A stretch of 64,000 nt of DNA from Treponema sp. (GTDB taxonomy: Bacteria > Spirochaetota > Spirochaetia > Treponematales > Treponemataceae). How positions within the stretch are numbered: position 1 is the first letter of the stretch; each line of letters opens with the position of its first letter. The notes beneath the pieces are model-generated. The model was given only the letters and a program-made list of their open reading frames with translations, was not told the origin of the DNA and made no database searches. The stretch spans positions 1-64,000 of the forward strand of contig JAAYNH010000029.1 in the NCBI GenBank assembly GCA_012520945.1, written 5' to 3'. Made by a program: the position numbers and the translations under genes. Shown here one piece after another: positions 46,636-56,089 of this stretch.

Positions 46636-46665
46636 TTGAATTCAATCTTTATCTTGGAGTAAAAT
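46636..46665 (+). promoter_or_regulatory. Promoter of the acidic TPR membrane protein gene (leaderless type)
   Basis: TTGAAT (46636-46641), 18 bp, TAAAAT (46660-46665), 8 nt to the ATG at 46674. GGAG overlaps the upstream side of the -10 and would not be in the transcript. Confidence 0.5.
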
Positions 46666-46673
46666 AAAGCTAT

Positions 46674-49600
46674 ATGCCTGGTTTAAGTCAGCTAAAAAAA
46701 TTCACCGCCGATATGAGAGAAGTTGGTGATGAAGTTAACAAACGCACAGAACGTGGCGAACCAATAATTACTCTTTCCCTTCCTTCCGATGTACCTTTAG
46801 AAAATGATAGTGAGGATTTCATTTTTGGGTTACCAACTGAAGAAACTATGGCTATTACTTCTAAGGAAGCAAATATTGATGATGATTTGAAAAGCTTACA
46901 GTCTTCATCTGAAACCGCGGGGGAAATAGACCCCGATTTAGCTCGTCTTTTAGAACAGTATCCTTCTGAAACATCCACTGCTGAGAGTTTTGATTTTGAA
47001 ACATCCCTTTCCAAGGCCCCAAGCACTGAAGATTTTTCTTTGACAGATACGGACAGTGCGTATGATTTTTCGGACAATGTTGAAGAACTTGAAGAACTTG
47101 AAGAATTAGCAGAGGGTGAAGAAACAGATTCTTTGGAAGATATTTCTTCTGACTCATTTGAAATTCCTGCAGAAATTGTTATTGATAAAGATACTTCTGA
47201 TTTAGAAACAAAGTTGAACTTTGACGATTTTGAAAAAATTGAAGATTTTGATGTTAAAGATTTAACACCGGTAGAAGAATTTAATAGTAATAAGGAAGAA
47301 ATTTCTGAAGATATTTTAACAGAATTTTCTAAACTTGAACCGGAGTCTTTTGATTTGCCGGATAATTCCGTTTCTACAATGACAGATTCAGAATATGAGC
47401 CTCCTGCAGATCCGTTTGCCGGTACAGAAATGCCTATGTTTGATAATGAACAGGTAATTGAACTTGATGCAACGGATGAACAAGGCGAAATTGAGGATGC
47501 ACATGTTTTAGGTTTTGATATGCCGGATTTTGGTAGTGGCATTTCTGAATCTGAACAAAGCATATCCGGTGATGATTTTGCAGTACCTAATTTTGATGAC
47601 CAGGCTGCAGAATCAAGTTTTGAAACCGAGCCGTTTGTTGAAGCTGAAAGTTTGGATTCTCATTCAATGCCGATATTGTCCGGTAATGAGCAATTGGATT
47701 CCATTGATGATTCATTTTTTTCAAAAGTGCATTCGGATGTTAATTTTGATAACTTTGATACTACAGACGGTATGTTAGCCAGTGAAGCCGAATCTGAAGA
47801 AATGGACGAAGAATTTTCATTACCGGATCTTGATATATATGGAAAATCAGGTATAGCTTTTACCGGTTCAACTTCAGAAACTCCAGGTGAAGAAGGGCAT
47901 CGGGATAGTTTAACTGATGCTGAATATGAAGTATTCAAAAAGAATTTTGCTGAATATCCTTTGAATTTACGTATAGCAATTGAAGAAATAATCGTTAATG
48001 ATGAGTTTACAGAGGTTGCCGTTTTTGGTGTAATTGAAAAAATTCTAAAAAGAGTTTCAGCACGACAACTTTCAAGATATATAGAAAAATATTTGGATAT
48101 AGTCATAGACATTCCGAGAGATTTTGAGCGTCGCACCGTTGTACAATATGAAAATTACAAGCAATCTTTACAATATCAATTAAAAAATAGAATTATTCCA
48201 ACAATAATTGCAGGCGTTATTTTAATTAGTTTTGTTGTAGTTGTTAGTATTTTTGGTACAAAATTTGTTTATAAACCGATGGCTGCTGAAAAAGCCTACA
48301 AAGAAGGTTATGTCTCACTTGAAAATAATATGTATCAGCAAGCAGAAATAAAATTTGCTCAAGCGGTTAATTTAAAACCTAAGAAAAAATGGTTTTTTAA
48401 ATACGCACATGGATATAGAGAACATAAGCAGTATGATAGAGCACGCGAAAAATATGAATTACTTTTGAAATTGTTCAAGCAGGATAAAAATGCGGGGCTT
48501 GAATATGCGGATATGGAATTTCTTGATTTGGAAAATTATGCTCAAGCTGAAAATATTTTGAAGCGTAAAGTATTGGACTTTCATATTAATGATAAGGATG
48601 CCATTTTAAAATTGGGTGATGTATATTTGGAATGGGCAACGGAAAAAGATCCTTCAAAATATGAAGAGGCTTTGCATAAATATAATGAATTGATTGAAAT
48701 GTACGGTTCTACAAATTTATATATTTCCAGAAAAATGCGTTATTATATCCGCACAGATCAACTCAAAAAAGTTTTGCCGTTAAAACAATATTTTTATGCA
48801 AAGAAAAATAAGGATTTAACTTCTCAAGATTTGCTTGAATTAAGCGGTTATCTTATGGAAAAACTTTATGGACCGCTTTTATCAACGGAAGAATATTTGC
48901 GTCCGCAAATTGAAGATGTGCGTTTTCTGTTGGAAAGTGCCATTAAAGCGGATGTTTCCGTTCCTGAAGCACACTACAATATGGGTAAATATTTTGTTTA
49001 TACGGGAAACGTAGACGGAGCAATCTCGCGGTTCAATATTGCTCTTGATAGGTTTGATAAAGCTGAAACACGGCGGAAATCTCGCGTCTATAAACATATT
49101 GACACTTATAGACTTTTGGGTGAAATGAAAGTTGAAAAACAAGAGTTTATTTCTGCAGAAGAAGCCTATGGAAAAGGCATAGAGATGTTTGAGTATGAGA
49201 ATAAATATTCAAATCTTGCATCTGTGAGTAATGTGGGCAAGATGTATGCTAATTTAGGTGATATTGATTATTTTATTTCAGGGCATCTTGACGCATCATT
49301 GTATAATTATGAAAAAGCGTTAGAGTGTAAATATTCCGTTCCTCAAGTTTTTTATAAGATAGGATATATACATTATTACCATGAAAATTTTGATGATGCA
49401 CTGAAAGCTTTTTCGAAAACTGTTGATGAAAAAACAGAAGATACAAATGCACTTTTTGCCTTAGCAAATACATTTGCATTACGTGATAATCAAGCGGCGG
49501 CAAACGGTTGTTACAAACAACTTTTGGATATAGTGGAGTTGCAAAAAGCACAACACAGAGTTCTTATGCCACAAGTGCGTCATGACCAATACGAATTGGT

Positions 49601-49898
49601 GGATATGTATATGAAAACATCGAATAATCTAGGCGTAACTATGGTGAATTTATCATCAAGAACAGGTGATATAAGTAAAATTTCAAAAGCAATGGTTCAT
49701 TTTGCAGAAGCTAATCGTGCATATGATGCATTAACAAGAAATCAAGAAACGTTAGTTCGCCTTGAAGGTAGTAATTTAGCGGCACAAAATATAAAATATG
49801 TAACATCTTCACGTAGTGGTTTTAAACCTGCTTTATATACCGGAATTTCGCGAGTATTGAATGGTGAAAAAATATTAAAGCAGGATTTTGTAAAATGA
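46674..49898 (+). CDS. Large acidic TPR membrane protein
   Basis: 1074 residues. Residues 1 to about 410 are strongly acidic and low in complexity (Glu/Asp/Ser/Phe, DFD and EELEEL runs). A helical domain follows (about 415-500, EYPLNLRIAIEEIIVNDEF), then one membrane segment (about 507-530) and TPR repeats to the end (about 535-1000, such as AEKAYKEGYVSLENNMYQQA). Without a signal peptide the acidic half is predicted cytoplasmic and the TPR half periplasmic. The stop overlaps the next ATG by 4 bp (ATGA). Function unknown; the acidic plus TPR design parallels the protein at 8793-11774, in reversed order. Confidence 0.85.
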   Translation: MPGLSQLKKFTADMREVGDEVNKRTERGEPIITLSLPSDVPLENDSEDFIFGLPTEETMAITSKEANIDDDLKSLQSSSETAGEIDPDLARLLEQYPSETSTAESFDFETSLSKAPSTEDFSLTDTDSAYDFSDNVEELEELEELAEGEETDSLEDISSDSFEIPAEIVIDKDTSDLETKLNFDDFEKIEDFDVKDLTPVEEFNSNKEEISEDILTEFSKLEPESFDLPDNSVSTMTDSEYEPPADPFAGTEMPMFDNEQVIELDATDEQGEIEDAHVLGFDMPDFGSGISESEQSISGDDFAVPNFDDQAAESSFETEPFVEAESLDSHSMPILSGNEQLDSIDDSFFSKVHSDVNFDNFDTTDGMLASEAESEEMDEEFSLPDLDIYGKSGIAFTGSTSETPGEEGHRDSLTDAEYEVFKKNFAEYPLNLRIAIEEIIVNDEFTEVAVFGVIEKILKRVSARQLSRYIEKYLDIVIDIPRDFERRTVVQYENYKQSLQYQLKNRIIPTIIAGVILISFVVVVSIFGTKFVYKPMAAEKAYKEGYVSLENNMYQQAEIKFAQAVNLKPKKKWFFKYAHGYREHKQYDRAREKYELLLKLFKQDKNAGLEYADMEFLDLENYAQAENILKRKVLDFHINDKDAILKLGDVYLEWATEKDPSKYEEALHKYNELIEMYGSTNLYISRKMRYYIRTDQLKKVLPLKQYFYAKKNKDLTSQDLLELSGYLMEKLYGPLLSTEEYLRPQIEDVRFLLESAIKADVSVPEAHYNMGKYFVYTGNVDGAISRFNIALDRFDKAETRRKSRVYKHIDTYRLLGEMKVEKQEFISAEEAYGKGIEMFEYENKYSNLASVSNVGKMYANLGDIDYFISGHLDASLYNYEKALECKYSVPQVFYKIGYIHYYHENFDDALKAFSKTVDEKTEDTNALFALANTFALRDNQAAANGCYKQLLDIVELQKAQHRVLMPQVRHDQYELVDMYMKTSNNLGVTMVNLSSRTGDISKISKAMVHFAEANRAYDALTRNQETLVRLEGSNLAAQNIKYVTSSRSGFKPALYTGISRVLNGEKILKQDFVK

Positions 49899-50512
49899 AA
49901 AATCCCGGAATCATCGTTCGAAAATATGTAAATGATATTACTAAAGAAATTTTTCGTAAATCAATTCACATATGTACGGCACTTGTACCATTTGCACTTT
50001 CAATTGCTAAAATTCCGGTTTTGATTGCACTGGCAGCCGTTTTAATATTTTATACAATTAGTGAATTTTTGCGTCTAAAGGGCAAGCCTATTCCGTTTAT
50101 TTCTGCAGTGACACAAGCTGCATCACGTCGACGTGATGAAAATCATTTTGTTTTAGGTCCTGTTACGTTAGCACTTGGTGTTTTGATTACCGGAGCCATT
50201 TTCCCGTTAGAAATTGCATGTGTTGGAATTTATGCATTAGCATTTGGCGACGGCTTAGCAAGTTTAGTTGGAAAACTGTTCGGTTCCATTATTATTCCAT
50301 TTACAAAAGGTAAAACCGTTGCGGGAAGTTTAGCTTGTTTTGTAGCAATTTTTATTTCATCTTTTTTATGTACAAAAAATAGTCTTTTTGCATTAATAAT
50401 TGCATTAGTTGGAATGTTCATTGAGGTAATGCCGATAAAAGACTTTGATAATCTTTTAATTCCTATTTTACTTTCTTTTCTTTTGCAATTACTTTATTAT
50501 TTCCATAAATAA
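49895..50512 (+). CDS. Dolichol/phytol/diacylglycerol kinase-like (SEC59/VTE5 family) membrane protein
   Basis: 205 residues with about six membrane helices. Family motifs: EIFRKSIHI at the N-terminus, HFVLGPVTLALG, AFGDGLASLVGKLFG, KGKTVAGSLACF and IKDFDNLLIPI. Members are CTP-dependent lipid-alcohol kinases or related to phosphatidate cytidylyltransferases; the substrate may be diacylglycerol or a polyprenol. It is translationally coupled to the TPR gene upstream through an ATGA overlap. The 3' end overlaps the convergent membrane protein gene by 16 bp. Confidence 0.85.
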   Translation: MKNPGIIVRKYVNDITKEIFRKSIHICTALVPFALSIAKIPVLIALAAVLIFYTISEFLRLKGKPIPFISAVTQAASRRRDENHFVLGPVTLALGVLITGAIFPLEIACVGIYALAFGDGLASLVGKLFGSIIIPFTKGKTVAGSLACFVAIFISSFLCTKNSLFALIIALVGMFIEVMPIKDFDNLLIPILLSFLLQLLYYFHK

Positions 50513-51309
50513 TAATTGTGAATTTGTGAAAGATAAAGTTTTGTACCTACGGATAAAAATATCGTAGCGATAATAAAAATAAAAAGTGATTTTGCATATG
50601 ATAAAGAAAAAAAACCGAGCATTATGAAAACATAACCAACGGATATTAAAATATTTTCTTTTTTTTCAAGACCTTTCCAAAAAATCAAAAAACTAGTAAC
50701 TGTAAAAATAACAATAATGGAAGATATTCCTATAAAAATACCGGAAAAAGCAAAAGAAGGAATTCCGCATATATTTGTTTTAGTTAAATTCAAAGGAATA
50801 ATTTGTGCAAAAACTGTTCCTAGTGCCACAATAATAACAAAATTTGTTTCGGCAAGTAAAACTTGAGAGTCTTTATTAAAAAGCGAAGCACACAAAAAGC
50901 TGATAAGTAAAATTATTTGTCCTGCAAAAGCAATTTTTGCAACGGTGGCGTAAAAAACACTATAAGAAAGTGATAGTTGAAAAAGTGGTATGCAAAAACG
51001 CAAACCTGTAAAAAAAGTACCAAGCAAACTTGCATTGAAATAAATTGCTTCCGGAGAAGGAGTTTTTTCAAAAGCACGGTAAATGCCGTATAAAGTTATG
51101 ACACTATAAAGCAATAAAAGTAAATGCGATAATATGCTTGCTAGTTTTGTTTCTTTAAAGATAAAATGGAAAAAACCATGATCAAAACTAAATATATCGA
51201 TTTTACCTATAATTAAAAAAATTATAAAAGTTGTAACAAGGGCAAAAGTGATAGATGCCATTATTATCCATAATATTAAAAGTAATTTATTTCTAGAATT
51301 TAATGTCAT
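50497..51309 (-). CDS. Polytopic membrane protein of unknown function
   Basis: 271 residues with about eight hydrophobic helices and few charged residues. No motif recognised. The open frame begins five codons earlier (51324), but TATTAT (51316-51321) overlaps that region and lies 6 nt before the ATG at 51309, with TGTACA 17 bp upstream, so I choose the inner ATG as a leaderless start. Convergent overlap with the kinase-like gene. Confidence 0.75.
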   Translation of the reverse strand: MTLNSRNKLLLILWIIMASITFALVTTFIIFLIIGKIDIFSFDHGFFHFIFKETKLASILSHLLLLLYSVITLYGIYRAFEKTPSPEAIYFNASLLGTFFTGLRFCIPLFQLSLSYSVFYATVAKIAFAGQIILLISFLCASLFNKDSQVLLAETNFVIIVALGTVFAQIIPLNLTKTNICGIPSFAFSGIFIGISSIIVIFTVTSFLIFWKGLEKKENILISVGYVFIMLGFFSLSYAKSLFIFIIATIFLSVGTKLYLSQIHNYYLWK

Positions 51310-51315
51310 GGTTTT

Positions 51316-51344
51316 ATAATACATCTAAAAAACAATTGTGTACA
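51316..51344 (-). promoter_or_regulatory. Promoter of the membrane protein gene (leaderless type)
   Basis: Minus strand: TGTACA (51339-51344), 17 bp, TATTAT (51316-51321), 6 nt to the ATG at 51309. Confidence 0.45.
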
Positions 51345-51423
51345 GATGACAAAGTTACTAAAAATAAAATAAATATCAAGTCATTTCCTTTAATATCCGA
51401 TAATATTTAAGAGAGGATATAAT

Positions 51424-52128
51424 ATGAAAAGAATTTCTTTGTTTTGTATATTTTGTTTTATTGCAATGGTTGCAGTTTATGCAGGTGATGTTGCAGAATT
51501 TAAAGATATTGGTTTTTCAGAAGACGGTTCCGTTTATTTTTTTGCACAATATGGCGTAACAGATAAGGATTTTTTTTCTTATGCTGAGATTTATTCTGTT
51601 GATGTAAAAAATAATATGTATATCACAAATGGAGTTTTTAAAACATTGCCTTCAGAACAAACGGTTTGGACAAAAGGAAAAAATACTTTTGAAAAATTAT
51701 ATGAAAAAGGAAGTTATTTTTTTAATAAATATAAAACAGTGCCTACAAGTGTTGATAATATTTTATATATACGCGGTAGTGTTTCCGGTGTAGATGAAAA
51801 TGAAATTAGAGTAAAAGATTTTGAAAATTCTACAGTAGATAATCCTGTTTTTTATCATTTTCAATTGGTAAGTAATTTTGAAGGTTCCGGCATAAATACA
51901 AAAGGCTCATTTTTTGTGGGTGTTGAAAAAAAAGATAATAATGGCAAAATATTAGAACGTAAAGTTGTCGGAAATGCAAGCCGTAAGCGTTCAGGTGTTA
52001 GTAGCTATAAAATTGACAAAATTTTTACTGATAAAACAGGTAAAAATATGGTTATTGTCATTGAAAAACAAGTCATAGACCATACCGGTACGTCAATTAG
52101 ATACATGGTTGAAACTTTGAGTTTTTAA
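51424..52128 (+). CDS. Predicted secreted protein, DUF2259-like
   Basis: 234 residues. Signal peptide MKRISLFCIFCFIAMVAVYA followed by GDVAEFKDIGFSEDGSVYFF, the start typical of the DUF2259 predicted secreted proteins found in treponemes, as I recall the family. The rest is a strand-rich domain with FFAQYGVTDKDFFSYAEIY and a conserved ending IRYMVETLSF. GAGAGG precedes the ATG. Function unknown. It ends 2 bp from the convergent small gene. Confidence 0.75.
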   Translation: MKRISLFCIFCFIAMVAVYAGDVAEFKDIGFSEDGSVYFFAQYGVTDKDFFSYAEIYSVDVKNNMYITNGVFKTLPSEQTVWTKGKNTFEKLYEKGSYFFNKYKTVPTSVDNILYIRGSVSGVDENEIRVKDFENSTVDNPVFYHFQLVSNFEGSGINTKGSFFVGVEKKDNNGKILERKVVGNASRKRSGVSSYKIDKIFTDKTGKNMVIVIEKQVIDHTGTSIRYMVETLSF

Positions 52129-52130
52129 AT

Positions 52131-52529
52131 TCAATTGTTTTTAATTTGTTGAAAAAGCTGGAAGATAGTATTATTTTCTTCTTCCAGTTTTCTTATATAT
52201 ACAGTATTATTTATAAAAGTTTTATTTTGCCATAATGCTTCCAAATATAATTCCTCAGTTTTCTTTTCAATTTTATTCCAAATCTCATTTTCAATTATTT
52301 TTGTATCATGATTTATTATTTCATTAATCATAAATTGATAAAAAAGGTAAACACCTTTTGGAATAAAATGCATTTTTCCGCTACCAATATATTTTTTTTC
52401 TTCTATAATGATAGCTTTGTCCGAAGTTTTTTGTGCATCTTGCACAATTGTTTTACAAGAAAAAAGATGTTCATTAGGTAAAATAGCACATAAGTCTTGA
52501 AAAAGTGAAAGTGTCTTAATATTACTCAT
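52131..52529 (-). CDS. Small hypothetical protein
   Basis: 132 residues, mixed alpha/beta at first (IKTLSLFQDLCAILPNEHLF) and helical in the second half. No family recognised. The open frame begins 12 codons upstream with a hydrophobic stretch, but TAAAAT (52537-52542) ends 7 nt before the ATG at 52529 with TTGATT 17 bp further up, which makes MSNIKT the likely leaderless start and removes a spurious membrane segment. Confidence 0.6.
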   Translation of the reverse strand: MSNIKTLSLFQDLCAILPNEHLFSCKTIVQDAQKTSDKAIIIEEKKYIGSGKMHFIPKGVYLFYQFMINEIINHDTKIIENEIWNKIEKKTEELYLEALWQNKTFINNTVYIRKLEEENNTIFQLFQQIKNN

Positions 52530-52536
52530 ATAAAGT

Positions 52537-52565
52537 ATTTTACAAAAAAAATAAAAAAAAATCAA
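52537..52565 (-). promoter_or_regulatory. Promoter of the small hypothetical gene (leaderless type)
   Basis: Minus strand: TTGATT (52560-52565), 17 bp, TAAAAT (52537-52542), 7 nt to the ATG at 52529. Confidence 0.5.
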
Positions 52566-52626
52566 AAGCAGTATAAAAATCGACCATAATGAGAAAGATT
52601 TTTCAATATATTAAGGTGGAGGCAAT

Positions 52627-53673
52627 ATGAAAAAGATTTTTATTATGCAAATAGTATTTACACTGTTTTTGGTTTTGGCGGTGTGTTTTTCTGCAATTGG
52701 AATTTCTTGTAAGTTAACACCGGAAGGAATCACTGTTTTAACAGGTGATTATACTTCACCAAAATTGATTGAGCTTTCCGTAAATGAAAATCAAACATTA
52801 AATTTAGTTTTTTCAAAGGAAGTGAATTTGCGAAACTTATCAATTATTGATGGAGAAACAAAAGATATTGTTTTTTCAGAAGATAAGCTGCAAATTATAA
52901 CAGACGATAACTTAATGATAGATGTGATTTTTCAAGGAAAAACAGAATGTGGCAAAAGTTATAATTTGCTTGGAATTGCAGAAGATAAAAAGGGAAGTAG
53001 TTTATCTTTTGAGCTTGAGTTTTCAGGATTTAATGAAAATGTTTGTTCCCTTCTTTTCAGCGAAGTACGCACGGAATATTCTAAAGGTAAAATCGAATTT
53101 GTTGAATTTTTAGTAACAAATTCAGGAAATTTGGCTGGTATAGAATTTCTTTGTGCAAATGGCAAAAATGTTTTAGAATATGTTTTTCCATCATGTGAAG
53201 TTAATAAAGGAGAGTATATAGTTTTGCATTGTCGTTTATTGGAAGAAACTTGCATTGATGAAATAGGTGAAGATTTGAATGAATGCAAGGCAACGGACTC
53301 TTGCGACAATGCACGTGATTTTTGGATTAATAATCAAACAGCTTGTATAGGAAAAACGGATGTAATTTTGTTAAAAGAGAGAAAAGGTGGAAAAATTGTT
53401 GACGCCTTGCTATTTGCCGAGGAAGATAAAGATTGGAAAGCCGAAACTATGATGCAGGAATTTGCCGATTTAGCCTTTGCCGGCGGTGTTTGGCAAGGTG
53501 GCAGTGAAGTAACACATGCTTTTTGTAGCAAAGGCGTAACAACAACACGTACAATTTCGCGTATACGGTTTGATAATGTTGAAGAGGCAAACTGCCCGGA
53601 AAATTGGATTGTTACAAAAACTTCAGGAGCAACTCCCGGAAACGAAAATTGTACACAACCTTATGTTAATTGA
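52627..53673 (+). CDS. Lipoprotein with Ig-like and lamin-tail-like domains
   Basis: 348 residues. The signal segment ends in AIGISC (Cys near 28), a lipobox. Residues about 40-135 resemble the bacterial SbsA-type Ig-like domain (SPKLIELSVNENQTLNLVFS). Residues about 138-330 resemble a lamin-tail (LTD) domain (LLFSEVRTEYSKGKIEFVEF, GEYIVLH) with many cysteines. The probable location is the cell envelope; the ligand is unknown. GGTGGAGG precedes the ATG. The domain calls are by pattern and moderate in confidence. Confidence 0.7.
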   Translation: MKKIFIMQIVFTLFLVLAVCFSAIGISCKLTPEGITVLTGDYTSPKLIELSVNENQTLNLVFSKEVNLRNLSIIDGETKDIVFSEDKLQIITDDNLMIDVIFQGKTECGKSYNLLGIAEDKKGSSLSFELEFSGFNENVCSLLFSEVRTEYSKGKIEFVEFLVTNSGNLAGIEFLCANGKNVLEYVFPSCEVNKGEYIVLHCRLLEETCIDEIGEDLNECKATDSCDNARDFWINNQTACIGKTDVILLKERKGGKIVDALLFAEEDKDWKAETMMQEFADLAFAGGVWQGGSEVTHAFCSKGVTTTRTISRIRFDNVEEANCPENWIVTKTSGATPGNENCTQPYVN

Positions 53674-53698
53674 ATAAAAAAGGTAATTCTGCTATATT
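53670..53698 (+). promoter_or_regulatory. Promoter of the U32 protein gene (leaderless type)
   Basis: TTGAAT (53670-53675), 17 bp, TATATT (53693-53698), 6 nt to the ATG at 53705. The -35 overlaps the stop codon of the preceding lipoprotein gene. Confidence 0.55.
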
Positions 53699-53704
53699 TT
53701 TAAT

Positions 53705-56002
53705 ATGGTAGAATTACTCGCACCCGCAGGAAATGTGGAAGCTTTGGATGCTGCAATCGGAGAAGGTGCCGATGCGGTTTACATGGGATTGAAAAGTTTT
53801 AATGCAAGAATGCGTTCTTCAAATTTTGCTTGGAATCAATTTGAGGCAGCCGTTCAAGCTGTGCATAAACAAAAAAAAAAGATATTTGTTACAGTTAATA
53901 CTGTTACTGAAGAACGTGAGCTTGAGCGGCTATACAGATTTTTATTATATTTAGACAAAATCGGTCCGGACGGGATAATCGTACAGGATTTTGGAATTGT
54001 ACGCATGGCTCAAGAATTTTTCCCAAATTTGCGAATTCATGCATCAACGCAAATGAACTGTGCATCAAGTAGTGCAGTAAATTTAATGGGTAAAGAAGGC
54101 GTAAGTCGTGTTGTTTTAGCTCGTGAACTTGGTTTGCAAGAAATTAAAAATATTCGTGCACAAACAAATGTTGAGTTGGAAGTTTTTGTTCATGGTGCAT
54201 TGTGTGTCAGTGAGTCCGGTTTATGTCTTTTTTCAAGCTATCTTGGAGGAAAATCCGCAAACAGAGGTATGTGTACTCAAGCTTGTCGCCGTTTCTATGA
54301 AGCTCAAACTGATATGGGTATAAAAAAAGGATATTATTTTTCTCCATATGATTTGCAATTAATTGAAAAAATACCTGATTTAATTTCTGCGGGTGTTGAC
54401 TCATTTAAAATTGAAGGTCGTATGAAAAGTGCAGAATATGTTGGGAGCGTTACGGCGGCGTATCGTTATGTAATTGACCATTGGCAAGAAGATAAAAAAA
54501 GCGTAATTGCAACAGCTAAGCGTATGCTTTCTACGGACTTTGCACGAGCAAAAACTCTTTATTGGTATAATGCAACAAATGATAACGATTTTGATGCAAA
54601 TACTTTGTTAAATCCTGAGCAGACCGGTGGTACAGGTATTTATCTTGGTAAAATAGATAAGATTAAAACAGATTATGTTAAAACTGTATCACAAGGAAAT
54701 GAAGATGAATACAGATTTGATGAAGACGAAAAATTTTATCAAGAAGAAAATGTCGCTTCTAAAGTATCTTCTTCCGACGAAAAACGCATTTTTGCAAAAC
54801 TTGTAGGTGGCAATTATGAACCGGAAGTTGGAGACTCAATACGTTTGCATAAAAAAGACGATTCCGGTCGTGAAAGTCACAAAGTAAAATTTGTCAAAGA
54901 TGATTTTATTGATATTCCTAGTGGTTTTTCGCGTGGCGATGAAGTTTATCTATTGCAAACTAAATCCATGTCAAAACGGTATCCGAAAGTTTTACCTAAT
55001 GATTTAAGCAAATATCGTACACAAGTGGGTGCACAAATTTTGCCGATAATGGATTTAACTACTTTACCAAAAGATACTCTAAAATATTTTCCGGAAGGAA
55101 TATATATTCAAGTTTCATCTATAAAAGATTTTCATACCGTTTTGAGCGAACAACCTATTCGCATCATTTTAGAACTTAATACGGAAACTACAAAATATTT
55201 ATTTGAAGAAAGACAAAACATACCGGTTTCCAAAAAAACAATTTTTATTAGTTTGGACCCATTTTGCCCTCAAAATACAGAGGAACGTCTTGTAGAAAGT
55301 TTGAGTTTTCTTGTGGAAAATGATTTTTCAAATTTTGTTGTTAATAATCCTGCACACATTGGTATGCTGAAACATATTGAAAATAAAATCAATGTAAAAA
55401 AATTAAACATAATAGCCGGTCCGTATTTATATGCATTTAATCGATGGGCAGTTTCTTGGCTCGAAAATCAAAATATTGAAGCTTTTATTATGAATGCAGA
55501 AAATTCTCGTCAAAACCTTTTGGAAACATTTGAGCCAAAGTATAGAAAACAAGTTTTAATTCCTGTTTTAGCATGGCCGGCACTATTCAGAATGCGTTTT
55601 AAATTACCGGATTCATATGATTTCACATCTTTTGTGGACAAAGAGGGGTTAGAATTTACTGCATTATCAACTCCGGATGGTTCATATGTGATGCCATTTA
55701 AACCGTTTTCATTAATTGATAAAATTTCTGCGTTAAAAAAAGATGGTTTTTCACGGTTCTTGCTAGATTTTTCACGCATCCATATTCAAAAAGGAGAGTT
55801 AAAACAAATAATGCGTTCCCTTTATAAAGGGGAAGTTTTGCTAGATACAAGTCGTTTTAATTGGAAAGACGGTTTTTATAATCCTGAAAAAATTGAAGTG
55901 TGGAAAAGTGCAACCGAGCGCGGTTCAAATTTGCAAAAAACACATAATCGTAAAAATGACGGTAAAAATAAACGAAAGTTACAAAAAAAAGGCAGAAAGT
56001 GA
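53705..56002 (+). CDS. U32 family protein, RlhA-like (tRNA/rRNA hydroxylation type)
   Basis: 765 residues. The N-terminal U32 domain (MVELLAPAGNVEALDAAIGE, GADAVYMGL, HASTQMNC) carries the family signature FVHGALCVSESGLC with C167, C174, C190 and C194 (GGKSANRGMCTQACRR), likely an Fe-S or metal site. The C-terminal half is a DUF3656/long-U32 type extension, and the last 25 residues are very basic (KNDGKNKRKLQKKGRK). The long form resembles RlhA, needed for 23S rRNA C2501 hydroxylation, rather than a true peptidase; the target here is not shown. Confidence 0.88.
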   Translation: MVELLAPAGNVEALDAAIGEGADAVYMGLKSFNARMRSSNFAWNQFEAAVQAVHKQKKKIFVTVNTVTEERELERLYRFLLYLDKIGPDGIIVQDFGIVRMAQEFFPNLRIHASTQMNCASSSAVNLMGKEGVSRVVLARELGLQEIKNIRAQTNVELEVFVHGALCVSESGLCLFSSYLGGKSANRGMCTQACRRFYEAQTDMGIKKGYYFSPYDLQLIEKIPDLISAGVDSFKIEGRMKSAEYVGSVTAAYRYVIDHWQEDKKSVIATAKRMLSTDFARAKTLYWYNATNDNDFDANTLLNPEQTGGTGIYLGKIDKIKTDYVKTVSQGNEDEYRFDEDEKFYQEENVASKVSSSDEKRIFAKLVGGNYEPEVGDSIRLHKKDDSGRESHKVKFVKDDFIDIPSGFSRGDEVYLLQTKSMSKRYPKVLPNDLSKYRTQVGAQILPIMDLTTLPKDTLKYFPEGIYIQVSSIKDFHTVLSEQPIRIILELNTETTKYLFEERQNIPVSKKTIFISLDPFCPQNTEERLVESLSFLVENDFSNFVVNNPAHIGMLKHIENKINVKKLNIIAGPYLYAFNRWAVSWLENQNIEAFIMNAENSRQNLLETFEPKYRKQVLIPVLAWPALFRMRFKLPDSYDFTSFVDKEGLEFTALSTPDGSYVMPFKPFSLIDKISALKKDGFSRFLLDFSRIHIQKGELKQIMRSLYKGEVLLDTSRFNWKDGFYNPEKIEVWKSATERGSNLQKTHNRKNDGKNKRKLQKKGRK

Positions 56003-56051
56003 ATAGTAGATAATAGTATTGTAAAAATATATTGTTCATATTTAATGTATA

Positions 56052-56082
56052 TATTAAAAATAATCACTTTCTGCCCAAAGTG
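56052..56082 (-). terminator. Terminator of ssb
   Basis: Minus strand stem CACTTT / AAAGTG (56077-56082 and 56065-56070) with a GGGCAG loop, then a T-rich tract. Located between the convergent U32 gene and ssb. Confidence 0.6.
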
Positions 56083-56089
56083 GTACTAA

